Source of the DNA: DUZB01 sp963747555
GTDB lineage: Bacteria; Desulfobacterota; DSM-4660; Desulfatiglandales; Desulfatiglandaceae
Reading direction: 5' to 3'
Length of the DNA: 64,000 bases
Assembly: GCA_963747555.1 (NCBI GenBank)
Contig: CAVVFZ010000003.1
Coordinates: 1 to 64,000 of the forward strand
The notes beneath the pieces were generated by a model. That model searched no databases. It was not told where the DNA came from and worked only from the letters and a program-made list of their open reading frames with translations. How positions within the stretch are numbered: the first letter of the stretch is position 1; each line of letters starts with the position of its first letter. Position numbers and translations under genes: made by a program. Shown in pieces: positions 36,680 to 47,640 of this stretch.

Positions 36680-37850
36680 ATGAAGCGCTTACCGATAGGG
36701 GTTGCCCTCTTCTTTTTCGCGCTGGGGGGGCTTTTCGGATGTGGCGAAAAGATCGAGCCGGGGACGACCTCCTCAGCGTCCGGTCCCATGATGAAAGCGG
36801 TTGTTGCCGAAGCCCGTATTTCGGATCAACCGCTCGATCTACGAGGCCGTCGGAACAGTTCAGGCCCGAACGGCCAGCACCCTGAGCAGTAAGGTGATGG
36901 GAACCGTACTTCATATCAGGGTCAAAGAAGGAGATATGGTCAAGGCGGGAGAAGAACTGGTGGTCCTGGATTCGCGCTGGATAACAACCCAGCTTCAGCA
37001 GGCCGAGGCAGGCCTGGCAGAGGCCCGCAAGGCAGAGACTGCCGCCCAGGCAGCATTGGAAGCGGCCCGGGCCCACGAGGTCCATGCCGAAAAGGCCCAT
37101 GAGCGGGCGCGAAAGCTCCTCGAAGGCGAAGCCGCCACCCGGGAGGACTTTGAAGCAGCCCAAGCAGCTTACAGGTCGGCCAAGGCGGCCGTGTCCCAAG
37201 CCCAGGCCATGCTGGAGGCATCCCAATACCGCATCAAGCAGGCCCGGGCCGCTGTGGACGGTGCCCGGGTCAGCCGGAAAGATACCCTTCTCCTCGCCCC
37301 CTACGATGGAAAGGTAACGGCCAAGATGGTGGAGGAGGGAGATATGGCCGTACCCGGCGTCCCCATTCTGGCCCTGGAAAAGACGGGAGAATATCAGGTG
37401 GATGTCATCCTCCCCGAATCTTACATCCGAAATGTCCATAGGGGTCAAAAGGTCCGTGTGGGGATTCCGGCTGTTTCAGACAAGAGACTATGGAGGGAAC
37501 GGTGGAAACCATCGTTCCCCAGGCGGACGTGAAGAGCCGCACCTTTCTTCTGAAAGTCACCCTTCCGGAACACGCCTCTCTGAAACCCGGACTTTTCGCA
37601 CGTGTCGCCGTGCCCGTGGGTATGAATCAGCTTTTGCTCATCCCCTCCTCGGCCGTTCTTTCCCAGGGACAGTTAAAAGGCGTTTATCTCCTCAACGACA
37701 AAAACATCGCCCGATTTCACCTGATTCGGACGGGGAGGGCCTTCGGGGACCGGATCGAAATCGTTACAGGCCTCGATGCGGGCGCCCGGTATCCTGGTAT
37801 CCCCTCCTCCACAAACGGTTGACGGCGCACGAATTGAAACCGTCTCATAG
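36680..37850 (+). pseudogene. RND efflux membrane-fusion protein, three frameshifts
   Basis: A lipoprotein signal (MKRLPIGVALFFFALGGLFG-C) opens the gene. After a frameshift near 36830 comes the fusion-protein core: IYEAVGTVQARTASTLSSKV, a long Ala/Glu-rich coiled-coil hairpin (about residues 90-190) and LLAPYDGKVTAKMVEEGDMA (lipoyl half). A second shift near 37490 leads to VPQADVKSRTFLLKVTLPEH and SSAVLSQGQLKGVYLLNDKN; a third near 37795 reaches the natural end PPPQTVDGARIETVS. HlyD/AcrA-type proteins link the inner-membrane pump to the outer-membrane channel. No TolC-type gene is in the window. Confidence 0.87.
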
Positions 37851-37857
37851 GTGCTAA

Positions 37858-40800
37858 ATGGGTCCCGCTGGAAAAATCGCCACATTTTTTATCGACTCCA
37901 AGCTCACCCCTCTCATCATCATCGCCTCCATCCTTCTCGGGGTGGCGGCCGTCATCGCACTGCCCAGGGAAGAAGAGCCCCAGATCATCGTTCCCATGAT
38001 CGATATCTTTGCCCAGCTGCCGGGCGCGAGCTCCAAAGAGGTGGAACAACGGGTAACCAAACCCATGGAAAAACTCCTTTGGGAGATCCCCGGCGTCGAA
38101 TATGTCTACTCCACCTCCAGCCCGGGACGGTCCATGGTTATCGTCCGATTTCGCGTGGGAGAAGATGAAGAGAAATCGATCGTCCGGCTCCAGTCAAAAC
38201 TTATGGCCAATGCGGACCGGATACCCTGCTGTGTGGCCGGTCCCCTCATCAAACCCCGTTATATCGATGACGTCCCCATCCTCGCCCTCACGTTCTGGAG
38301 CGACAGCGCCGACCATTTGACCCTCCGCCGCGTGGCCGCCGAAGTGGAGGACCGGGTGAAACGGGAACCCGAGGTTTCCCTCACCACCTTGATCGGCGGG
38401 GTCAGCCGCCGTATCGAAGTCAGGCTCGACCCCGTCCGGCTTGCCGCCTATGGGCTGGATTCGGATCGCATCTCCCAAATGATTTTTGCCGCCAATCAGG
38501 CCTCCGATGCCGGCCAGTTTCCATCCAGGGATGGTCAGATCATTGTCCACACGAGCGGATTTCTGAAAACCCTTGAAGACGTAAAGAACCTGGTCGTGCA
38601 TGTCCACAAAGGGAAGACCCGTGTATCTGCGCGATGTGGCCGAGGTCCTCGATACGCCCGCAAGATCCTGACCAGTATGTCTTCTTCGGCGCCGGACCCG
38701 CGGCAACCGAGAAAGGACTTTCGGAAGATCTTGCCACCCAGGGAGTCCGGCCCGCCGTAACCTTGACCGTGGCCAAGCGCAAGGGCGCCAACGCCGTGAG
38801 CGTCGCGCGAAAAGGTTCTCGGAAGAGTGGAGGAACTCCGGGGAAGCCTGATCCCTGAAAATATCCAGATGACCATCACCCGCCATTACGGCGAAACAGC
38901 CGAGGAAAAGTCCAATGAACTCCTTTTCCATATGATGATCGCCATCGTCTCGGTCACCCTGCTCATCTGGTTCACGTTGGGGATGAGGGAATCCGGAGTA
39001 GTAGCCCTTGCAATCCCCGTGACCCTCGCCCTCACCATGGCGACCTTCTATTTCTACGGCTATACCCTCAACCGGATCACCCTCTTTGCCCTGATCTTTT
39101 CCATCGGCATTCTCGTGGACGACGCCATTGTGATTGTGGAAAACGTGGTTCGCCACTTCCATCTGGAAGAAAACCGCGACCGTTCCAGGTTCGCCGTCGC
39201 CATCGAAGCCGTGGACGAGGTGGGAAACCCGACCATCCTGGCCACCCTCACGGTGATCGCGGCGATCCTGCCCATGGCCTTCGTGGGGGGACTCATGGGG
39301 CCCGTATATGCGGCCCATACCGGTGGGCGCCTCCGCGGCCATGGTTTTTTCCCTCCTGGTGGCCTTTGTGGTAACGCCATGGGCGGCGGTCCGCCTCATC
39401 CGTCACCAGGCCGGAGCGGCGGCGGGAAACGACCAACCCCACAAGGATGACTGGTCCACGCGGCTCTACCGGCGGGTCATGGGACCCTTGCTCCATAATC
39501 CTTTCCGGCGCTGGCTGTTCCTTCTGGGGGTGGTGGGTCTCCTGCTCCTTGCCTGCGCCATGGTGGGCCTGGGACTGGTCCGGGTGAAAATGCTTCCCTT
39601 CGACAACAAGAGCGAGTTCCAGGTCATTCTGGACATGCCGGAATCCGCCACCCTGGAGCAAACCGCGGCAGTCACCATGGAGATGGCGGATTACCTCAGG
39701 ACCGTGAACGAGGTCACCGATTGTGAAATATACGTAGGCACGGCCTCTCCCTTTAACTTCAACGGGCTTGTCCGGCATTACTACCTGCGCCAGGGTCCCA
39801 ATGTGGCGGACATCCAGGTAAACCTGGCGGCCAAGGGCTTTCGAAAGGATCAGAGCCATGCCATTGCAAAGCGGGTGAGACCCCGACTCAAGGCCATTGC
39901 GGACCGTTACGGGGCCAGGGTCAAGATCGCCGAGGTCCCGCCCGGGCCGCCCGTGCTCTCCACCCTGGTGGCCGAAATCTACGGCCCCGATTACGACCGG
40001 CAGCGGGAAATAGCCGAAACCGTCATGAAGATCTTCGAGGATACGCCCGGAGTCGTGGATGTGGATTGGTACATGGAAGAAGATCAACCGCGATACCAGA
40101 TCACGGTGGACCAGGAAAAGGCCGCCCTTCACGGGGTCAGCGTCGCCGCAGGTCGCCAGGCTGCTCCAGTCGGCCCTGAGCGGCAGCCGGAGCGGCCTGC
40201 TCCATGACCCCGACGAAAAGGAGGATATCCCCATCTTCCTGCGGCCGACCCTGGCTTCCAGGGCCGGCCTTCACCGCCTGGAGGCCATGGAGGTGTCCAC
40301 CCCCGGCGGCGGCACCATCGCCCTTTCAGCCCTCGTCAAGGCGGAGCGCACCCCCTCGGATCAAGCAGCATCTACCACAAAAATCTCATGCCGGTGGTTT
40401 ACGTGATCGGGGATGTGGCGGGCGCAAAGGAAAGCCCGATCTACGCGATCCTGGAGATGTATAAGAAGATAGAGGCCATTTCGCTTCCGGAGGGTTATCA
40501 AATTACGCAGCATACCGCCGCGGTCCCAGAAAGCGACCGACACTTCGCCATGAAATGGGACGGAGAGTGGCACATCACCTACGAGGTCTTCCGGGATCTG
40601 GGGCTGGCCTTCGCGGTGGTTCTGGTGCTCATCTTCGTTCTGGTGGTGGCGTGGTTTCAGTCTTTTATAACGCCCCTGGTCATCATGGCCGCGATCCCCT
40701 TTTCCCTGATCGGCATCCTCCCCGCCCACTGGTTGATGGGGGCCTTTTTCACGGCGACCTCCATGATCGGTTTTATCGCGGGCGCCGGCATCGTGGTCCG

Positions 40801-41185
40801 TAACTCCATCATTCTGGTGGACTTCATCGAACTTCGCCTGGAACAGGGCGCCCCCTTGGATCAGGCGGTCATCGATGCCGGGGCCATCCGTTTCAGACCC
40901 ATGATGCTGACCGCCGCGGCCGTGGTGGTGGGGGCCTCCGTCATCCTGTTCGATCCCATTTTCCAGGGACTGGCCATCTCCCTCATGGCCGGAGAGGTGG
41001 CCTCGCTGCTCTTTTCCCGCATGACCGTTCCGGTCCTTTATTTCCTGAGCAAGCGGGGGAAAAATACAAATCCTCACAGACCACCCGATCCGCATCATCA
41101 AAAGGAACCCCTTCCATCTCCAGCAGCGCCCGCTTCATCTCAAGACCTCCCTGGTATCCTCCCAGATGCCGATCCGAACGGATAG
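37858..41185 (+). pseudogene. RND-family efflux transporter, multiple frameshifts
   Basis: The inner-membrane pump, normally about 1,050 residues. Pieces in order are: TPLIIIASILLGVAAVIALP and ISAPGA-like loop QLPGASSKEVEQRVTKPMEK (37858 on); shifts near 38630, 38690 and 38815; TM block VTLLIWFTLGMRESGVVALA with the proton-relay IGILVDDAIVIVENVVRH; a shift near 39310; the second half VKMLPFDNKSEFQVILDMPE; further shifts near 40150 and 40365; and the final TM block AGAGIVVRNSIILVDFIELR. At least six shifts make it a pseudogene unless the consensus is poor. The last ~200 bp overlap the convergent ogt frame, and the C-terminal tail there is not family-like. Confidence 0.88.
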
Positions 41186-41611
41186 CCCGATGGCAGGGCA
41201 CGATCAGGGGAAAAGGATTCCGGGCCAGGGCGGTCCCCACGGCCCGGGCGCCATTATGCTTTCCTACGTGTTCCGCGATAAGTTTGTAGGTGCTGACCCT
41301 TCCGCGGGGGATCGCGGCTTCCGCCCGAAGAACCAATTCCTGGAACGGTGAGCAGGCGCTCCAATCCGCAACATGCATGGGGATTTTCCTGTCCTCTCCC
41401 TCCAAAAACCCCTGGATCACATCCGCCACCGCATCGATTTCAGCACAGGAGGCTGTAACGGAACACGGGGATAGAGCTGAAGCGTTCGATCCTCCGCCGA
41501 CAGATCGGGGTTTGAAAGAAGAATCCGGACAATTTTGGGATCGTCATTTCGGCCATCCCAGAGGATTCCGACCGACCCGAAAGGCGTTGTCTTGATAATT
41601 TTTTTATTCAT
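40983..41611 (-). pseudogene. ogt: Ogt/MGMT-type methylated-DNA-cysteine S-methyltransferase, one frameshift
   Basis: The N-terminal part (MNKKIIKTTPFGSVGILWDG, from 41611) is separated by a frameshift near 41440 from the catalytic domain: SPFQELVLRAEAAIPRGRVS-TYKLIA, GARAVGTALARNPFPLIVPC-HRAI and GYQGGLEMKRALLEMEGV. The PCHR acceptor cysteine is present. These suicide proteins take methyl from O6-methylguanine. The frame runs past the normal end into the 3' end of the efflux gene on the other strand. It lies 97 bp downstream of an AidB-like gene on the same strand, a pairing known from alkylation-damage responses. Confidence 0.87.
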
Positions 41612-41708
41612 ACATGTTCAAGATCTCTTGAAGGGGTTTTTCTCTTTTTCCCTGATCTCCTCAAGTGGCGTCTTTTTATATATTTACCTGCGTGTCGTTT
41701 CTAATGGG

Positions 41709-43310
41709 TTATGGAAATGCCCTTTCCACCTCTTCCATGGCCAGATCCTGGTAGGCATGGGTCAGATCGTGGCAAAAGCGGTCCCAACGCAGGCAGACGT
41801 CCAGGGTTTTTTCGTCCGGAGCCACCAGGCTCGGGTGTGCCACCAATTCTTTGGCTTCTGCCTGGAGTCGGGATACCACCGCGGCATCACCTCCATTGAG
41901 CATCCTGTGGATGGCCTCTGAGGGGTCATACCATTTGGACACCCGCTGAAAATCCCGGTGGATCTGGGTAAGCAGAACATTCCGGGGACCTTCCCAGAGC
42001 TCATTGATCGCGGAATCCCGGTAGAGTCTGGGCAGGGAGGAAAAGTCCTCCATCACCCCGTGGCCGCCGAAGATGGACATGCCTGTACGAATCACATCAG
42101 TGCAATCCCAGGATGCCGTAATTTTCTGGAGCATGACCAATTGCCGGACGTTGAAGCGCTGTTTTTTCACGTCCGGGGGTTCGTCGGCGTCCAAACCTTT
42201 CTTAAGCCCACCCTCCAGAGACAGAAAATCTTTGTAAAGCTTAAAAGCGCCCGCAGTGGTTCGCCTGGCCATGGTTTCCATTTCCCTGAGCTGCCCCCTG
42301 ACCAGGGGAAAATCCCCAATTGTCAAGTCAAAGGCGGACCGTTTGCGGCTGTAGGCCATAGCTTCTCGGGTCGTCCGAGCCATGAAGGCTGCAGAGGTAA
42401 TGCCCACAGTGAGCCGGGAATAAGTCAAAACAATACCCACTACGTTGGCCACCCCCTTGTCCAGGGGCCCCACAGGATAGGCCACCGCCCCATGGTAGGA
42501 AAGCTCACCCGTTGTTAATTCACTGGTACCCATCTTCCATTTGATCCGGTTGATGGTATAACCGTTTCGGATTTCTCTTTCTTTATTACCGTCCAGCCAT
42601 GCCGGTACCACAAACAGGGCAACTTTTTCACTGCCTCGGGGTTTGGCCGTAACCACAGCATAGTCGGCATGGGTTGCCGAACAGAAGAACTTATCTCCGA
42701 AGAGTCGCCAGACGCCGTTCTCTTCTACGGCTTCCACCAGATTCGCCGGCACATCGGATCCCCCTTGTATTTCCGAGAGGTATTGGGAACCGATGGCCAT
42801 ATTGCCGTTGATGCCCTCTTTGCAATGGGTGAGGATCTGTTTTAATTCAGGGGTGTCGGCATAGCATTCCAACAGAGCCACCAGCCCCTCCGTACAGGTG
42901 ACGGGACAAGCGATGCAGGCCTCTCCGTTCTGGTAAATCAGGTACATTTTCACCAGTTTTTCAAAGGGAGAGGTGACGTCGGCAAAGAGTTTTTCGCCGA
43001 AGACTTCCTCTTCCAGAATCAATGTTTCCAGCGGACGGACAATACGATCAATTCGGTGGTTGTGACCATCAAAGTGAAGGATATAGGGCCGTTTTTCCGG
43101 GACGGCCGCCGCTTCGGAAAGTTGCTTCCAGCGAAGAGATACCTTTCGGGAAATCTCCTTTGCGGCTTTATCCAGTTCCGGCCATTGATCCTTGGCATAA
43201 TATTGGATCACCTTTTGGAAAAACAGATCTTCTCCGTAAAAATCAGCGGTATCCCGCCATTGGAGAAACTCGTCGAATGAATAGGAATTTTCAGGATCCG
43301 GCAAGGTCAT
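41709..43310 (-). CDS. AidB-like acyl-CoA dehydrogenase
   Basis: 533 residues, larger than typical ACADs (about 380) and close to the AidB/DNA-damage-associated group. Markers are ACPVTCTEGLVALLECYAD, NMAIGSQYLSEIQGGSDVPA-N, WKMGTSELTTGELSYHGAVA, YSRKRSAFDLTIGDFPLVRG and MSIFGGHGVMEDFSSLPRLY-RDSAINELWEGPRNVLLTQ. The flavin-binding stretch and the E-x2-R-x region are intact. It starts the transcription unit that ends with the ogt gene. AidB binds DNA and FAD in the Ada response of enterobacteria; a metabolic ACAD role with the phosphotransferase at 33.9 kb is also possible. Confidence 0.88.
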   Translation of the reverse strand: MTLPDPENSYSFDEFLQWRDTADFYGEDLFFQKVIQYYAKDQWPELDKAAKEISRKVSLRWKQLSEAAAVPEKRPYILHFDGHNHRIDRIVRPLETLILEEEVFGEKLFADVTSPFEKLVKMYLIYQNGEACIACPVTCTEGLVALLECYADTPELKQILTHCKEGINGNMAIGSQYLSEIQGGSDVPANLVEAVEENGVWRLFGDKFFCSATHADYAVVTAKPRGSEKVALFVVPAWLDGNKEREIRNGYTINRIKWKMGTSELTTGELSYHGAVAYPVGPLDKGVANVVGIVLTYSRLTVGITSAAFMARTTREAMAYSRKRSAFDLTIGDFPLVRGQLREMETMARRTTAGAFKLYKDFLSLEGGLKKGLDADEPPDVKKQRFNVRQLVMLQKITASWDCTDVIRTGMSIFGGHGVMEDFSSLPRLYRDSAINELWEGPRNVLLTQIHRDFQRVSKWYDPSEAIHRMLNGGDAAVVSRLQAEAKELVAHPSLVAPDEKTLDVCLRWDRFCHDLTHAYQDLAMEEVERAFP

Positions 43311-43372
43311 TTGGTCTCTCCTCTATTTCAAACATTTATTTCGCGGATCAAACGCAAGAATGTCCACCAGGT

Positions 43373-43711
43373 TCAGTCCTTTGGGGTTCCCCTTTCCATC
43401 CAGTCTGCATCATATCGCGGAGATGTGACACTGAACCTTCCTCCCGACGGATCGGTTTTGTAGTCCACGGTGATGGGCTCAAACCGAAACAACAGCTTTT
43501 TGTCAATCACGTACTGAATCCCCTCCACTTCAAAGGCCTGATCGTCCGACCGAGCCGAATCAAACAACATGCCCAAATGGGGACCGACGCAACCGCCTGC
43601 CATCATGATACGGATGGGAGAAACGCTCTTTTCCCGGTCCACAATCTCCCTGACCATTTTTCTTGCGGATCTCGTGATATCAAGCATTCCGTCGTGGAAT
43701 TCCGGGGGCAC
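43373..43711 (-). CDS. IscA/HesB-family protein
   Basis: 112 residues with the A-type carrier core: LDITRSARKMVREIVDREKS, PIRIMMAGGCVGPHLGMLFD, FEVEGIQYVIDKKLLFRFEP-ITVDY. Only one of the three Cys ligands of IscA is present (the GGC); the C-terminal C-x-C is replaced (SVTSPRYDADWME). Such truncated HesB proteins are common in sulfate reducers; their role in Fe-S carriage is uncertain. The ATG is 14 nt downstream of a GGAGGATAAG site on the minus strand. Confidence 0.83.
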   Translation of the reverse strand: MPPEFHDGMLDITRSARKMVREIVDREKSVSPIRIMMAGGCVGPHLGMLFDSARSDDQAFEVEGIQYVIDKKLLFRFEPITVDYKTDPSGGRFSVTSPRYDADWMERGTPKD

Positions 43712-45491
43712 CTTACTTATCCTCCTTTCTTGTCAAGGACTTAGACAGTTGAGGGTCCAATCGATGAACCCGCTTACAGGTAAGGAAATTTTATACCTGA
43801 AAATTCGGATTTAAGAAAGAAATTAGGGAAAGCATCCGTTATTTCAGACTGAACAGGGTTCAGGGGCACATTGTGGGAATAAATTCGCATCTAACAAACA
43901 GAAATGACTTTACGGCCCCGCAATGCTGCTCAAGAAAACAGGGACCTCTGACCATTTATTTCGGAAATACTGAACAGTTCTGGAGCACCTCTTTCGCCAA
44001 ATCTACTTCGTTATAAGGCACTTGCGATATGAAGACACGGTTGCGCGTTTGATGCATTGTATCTTCCGAAAAAGCTACGCTTCCAGGCTCTTGGTAGAAT
44101 TAATTGGTTCCGGCTTATCAGTGGGCCTATCGTTCCTTGGCTTATTTGCCATAGCGCCGCGCAGTCTGGTGCCCTTTCTCTCGCAAAAGATGAGGGCATA
44201 GTTATCTCGGACTCCATAGACATGGCCGAATGCCTGTGCTTTCTGAAAAAACTAAGAGAGGTGCCTTTGAGAGAGAAGAGCACTTTCGTGAAAACGTGCT
44301 GCCAACAGATGACGGCATAGCCCCAACGACTGATTCAACTGGGGTCGTGTTAATGGGGACGTCCAGAAAGCGCCGGTTAAAACCGGCATGAAGTAGGAGG
44401 TGAGGCAAAGGTTTACGCCAAGTCCTCTGCGGTATAGGGGATAGCGATCCGCTCCGGCTCCGAGCTATGCCTCGACGACCAGTGATGGCGTGGGGAAGCG
44501 TTAGCAGGAGAGTGCATAGGCGCAGTACCCCAAGGGCATTTCCTCTGGGCATATTGAGCTCCGAAATCACCGTTCGGGAGTGCCGACTGCCCCGGTAGGC
44601 GTCATTCTCGGAAGAATACCCACCTGAAAACAAAAGAGGATACGTGTCCTGAATTTTGGATATTCGAGGGCATCTCCCATTCCCACCTGCCAGATACCAC
44701 CTGGCAGATCCATGAAAGGCCTTGGCATTGGGTCGGACCAATCCAAGCGGTTGAATACAGGTAAGAGAGTTCGCTGAATGGAACGATTTTAGCCCTTAAA
44801 CCGATGTTTTTGGGCTGGAAAATGCTACTTTAAGGACAAGTGGCAACATCCGCTGAAAGGGTCTTCATTTTCCAATACAAAAAAATAAAGGTCGCGTCAT
44901 GGCGGCTGGCCCGTCCCGTTTTTACGGTGTTCCCCATTGAATTCCGAGCGAGCATCTCAACGTGACAATTTCAGATGACAAGGAGAACAAATACTCAATA
45001 AAAAATACCGATATTTCTGCCTTTAAATACTACCTATAACCCATTTCGTCATTTCCGTGCATAGGTTATGCTTTATCTATAAATCCTATGACTATGGGAA
45101 GACGGGTTCGTATTCCGGTGCGCTGCCGGATAGATAGGTGAGACGAATCATAATGGGCCAGGACTGGGCAGCTGCGAATCTCCTGCACCTTACAAGGGGA
45201 TTTTCGGGTAGGAAAATGGGGTTCCAAGGCCCCAAAATGAGTATTTTTGGGAAGATACTGCTTGAATATTAGCTTGTTGGCTTGGTCCGGCCCGGCGGGT
45301 CGGGGGCCTGAAAGTATACACCCGGTCGGCCCGAGTGCCGAAGCAATCAGCCGAATCGCTTTGGCACGTGATCCGTATGCCAGGTAGTGTGGGAGGAAGT
45401 TGGCCGCGAGGTCCCTTCCTATCCCGATTTAGGTTGCTGGAAGAGCGACAGTGGACTATTTCTAATAAACAAAATCCCGAGGAGAAATTAC
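43712..45491. other. 1.8-kb apparently gene-free region with structured repeats
   Basis: No supported coding region. It holds two perfect hairpins, GCCGGTT-AA-AACCGGC (44372-44387) and CTGCCAG-7-CTGGCAG (44688-44707), and a block (44356-44410) that matches 2737-2790 in inverted orientation (AGCGCCGGTTAAAA, GAAGTAGGAGGTGAGGC). The part 44410-44750 is GC-rich and structured and could be a non-coding RNA or a decayed gene. The stretch just before the next gene contains TTGGCTTGGTCCGGCCCGGC, repeated after that gene. Confidence 0.5.
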
Positions 45492-47459
45492 ATGGTCACG
45501 ATTACGCGTGTGCTGCTGGCAGTAGCGGCAATGGTCCTGGCTACTCACGGAGTCTCAACAGCGAATCCCAAGTCCCTGAGCGGCGTGGTTCAAACGGGCG
45601 GTACTAGTTCCAGCCAGCCGCTGCCTAATGTTAACGTCACGTTGTTCAAGGTGACAAATGCACTCCCGACAACGCTGGGCCAGGCGACGACGGACGCCAC
45701 GGGTCGATTCAGCATTTGTTACAGGAGGAGCACCTCACACACTATCTTCTTTGTCCAAGCAGACGTTGGCGAAAGTGTGAAGTTCGTTGCTATCCTCGGC
45801 CCGGACCTGCCAACATCGGTCACCATTAACGAGCTGACCACGGTAGCTGCCGGTTATTCCATGGCCCAGTTCTTCAGGACCGCCGTGATCTCGGGCAATT
45901 CTTTTGGCCTCCGGATCGCGGCAGGGATGAACGACAACATCGTCAATTCCGCGACCGGTCAATCCTCGACTGTGCTTTTGAACTCGCCGAATGGCGACCA
46001 GACGAATTCGCTGCGTTCCACACGATCCCTCGCCAATTTGCTGGCCGCATGTGTAAATGATCCGGGCGTCGCGGCGAGCCTTTTCGATCTGACTACACCG
46101 CCAGGTGGTCTCCCGCCCCGCAATACTGCCGAAGCGCTGGCGAACCTCGCCCGCGATCCGGGGCAGAACGTGGACGGGATTTACGCGTTGACGTTGCTGA
46201 GCGACTTGTATGCGCCGCCGCTCGATACTATGCCCGATGCTTGGACGGTGACGGTCAAGGTCCACGATTCGGGTAACGATAACCGCCTGATTAGCGGGCC
46301 CGGCAATCTCACGTTCGACAGGCGAGGCTACGCTTGGGTCACGAACAACACGTTCCAAGGCACACCCTACTCCGGTGATTTCAATTTGGTATTCAAACCC
46401 AATGGCCAGCCGGCCGACGGCAGGAACGGAACGCCGCTGTCGCCTCTGATAGGTGGTGGCCTTCTCGGTGGCGGTTATGGCGTCACGATCGATCCCTGCG
46501 GCTCCGTGTGGTTTGGCAACTTCGGTTGGGGCAGCTGCGCGGGCTGCGAGCCATCTCCGGACGGAAATGGAAGTGTTTCGCGCTTCACACGGACAGGCAA
46601 GCCGGTGTCACCGCCTGATGCTTACCAGGGCGGCCCGGTCAGAGCAATGGGAATGGGGTCGGACGGGTACGGAAATATCTGGATCGGCAGCACCGGGAAC
46701 GACAGCGTTTATGTGTTCAGGCACGGAGATCCGAACCAGTCCGTGGGCTTCCAACAATATGCGGGAAGCCAGCCGTTCGATATCCAACTCGCCGCGGACG
46801 GAACAGCTTGGGTGACCAATGGCGGCGGGTTCGATGGCACTTACCCGAGCAGTGTTGCGAGATATGCGCTCGTCAATGGGGTGTTGCAACAGCAATTCCT
46901 GCAGTTCGTGGGAAAGGCGCTCAAGGCAATGGTTCTCGACTCTGTCGGAAATGCATGGGTCGCGTCACAAGGCGATAACCTTATCTATCTGTTTGCCCCT
47001 GATGGTACGGAGGTTGACAATTTCAGCGGGGGCGGCATCGATGGGCCATGGGGCATCACGGTCGATGGTGAAGACAACATTTGGGTCGCGAATTTCGGTC
47101 CTCTCGATCCAAAACTTCCGAATAATTTCACGGGCAGGCTCACCAAGCTTTGGGGCGTCAACGCTCCCGCGGGCCACAACGTGGGCGATCCAATATCACC
47201 GTCAACGGGCTATACCGTGCCGACGGCAGGCAGCGAGGTGCTTCTCCACAATGGCGAGCCGTTGTATGGACCACAAGGCCCGTCCTGCTTTATCCCGATG
47301 ATGCGTCAGACGGCACTGGGCATCGATCAGGCCGGCAACATCTGGTCACTCAACAACTGGAAGCCCGATTTCGACATCGACACCATCGGCCAGAACCCCG
47401 GCGGTGATGGCATCATCATCTTCGTCGGACTCGCGTCACCGCCTCGTCCGGCCCACTGA
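45492..47459 (+). CDS. Secreted beta-propeller (NHL/Vgb-like) protein
   Basis: 655 residues from the ATG at 45492, which has GAGGAGAAA just upstream. The N-terminal signal peptide (ITRVLLAVAAMVLATHGVST-A) predicts export. Residues ~30-130 resemble a carboxypeptidase-regulatory-like/CNA-B domain (LSGVVQTGGTSSSQPLPNVN-VTLFK, TDATGRFSICY). From ~270 on there are repeated propeller blades: GNLTFDRRGYAWVTNN, YGVTIDPCGSVWFGNFGWG, MGSDGYGNIWIGSTGND, MVLDSVGNAWVASQGDN, ITVDGEDNIWVANFG, LGIDQAGNIWSLNNW. Such proteins are often sugar-lactonase-like or lyases of the Vgb type. Codon use and the flanking repeat differ from the neighbours, suggesting acquisition. Confidence 0.85.
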   Translation: MVTITRVLLAVAAMVLATHGVSTANPKSLSGVVQTGGTSSSQPLPNVNVTLFKVTNALPTTLGQATTDATGRFSICYRRSTSHTIFFVQADVGESVKFVAILGPDLPTSVTINELTTVAAGYSMAQFFRTAVISGNSFGLRIAAGMNDNIVNSATGQSSTVLLNSPNGDQTNSLRSTRSLANLLAACVNDPGVAASLFDLTTPPGGLPPRNTAEALANLARDPGQNVDGIYALTLLSDLYAPPLDTMPDAWTVTVKVHDSGNDNRLISGPGNLTFDRRGYAWVTNNTFQGTPYSGDFNLVFKPNGQPADGRNGTPLSPLIGGGLLGGGYGVTIDPCGSVWFGNFGWGSCAGCEPSPDGNGSVSRFTRTGKPVSPPDAYQGGPVRAMGMGSDGYGNIWIGSTGNDSVYVFRHGDPNQSVGFQQYAGSQPFDIQLAADGTAWVTNGGGFDGTYPSSVARYALVNGVLQQQFLQFVGKALKAMVLDSVGNAWVASQGDNLIYLFAPDGTEVDNFSGGGIDGPWGITVDGEDNIWVANFGPLDPKLPNNFTGRLTKLWGVNAPAGHNVGDPISPSTGYTVPTAGSEVLLHNGEPLYGPQGPSCFIPMMRQTALGIDQAGNIWSLNNWKPDFDIDTIGQNPGGDGIIIFVGLASPPRPAH

Positions 47460-47640
47460 AATAGTGGGTGTTGGCTTGGTCCGACCCGGCGTTGACGAGA
47501 CCTCATACCCGCACTGGTTGACATGGTCGGCGGTTGGACTTGCCGATCCAAATTTTCACCATCCTCAGTCATTTGGTATACTGCAATTCCAGTGAAGAGC
47601 AGGGGATAGATGATTACTCCATGGTTTAGCAAATGTGCTG

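Noticed and set aside
38194..39399. Long minus-strand frame in the RND gene
   Set aside because: Antisense to conserved RND transmembrane segments; Gly/His/Asp-rich low-complexity translation.
44057..44320. Possible 87-residue gene in the 44-kb interval
   Set aside because: Open frames on both strands but no ribosome-binding site, no domain and low-quality composition.
45080..45330. Riboswitch (cobalamin or c-di-GMP) upstream of the propeller gene
   Set aside because: A CCGGTGCGCTGCCGG hairpin is present, but the conserved cores of those classes are not.
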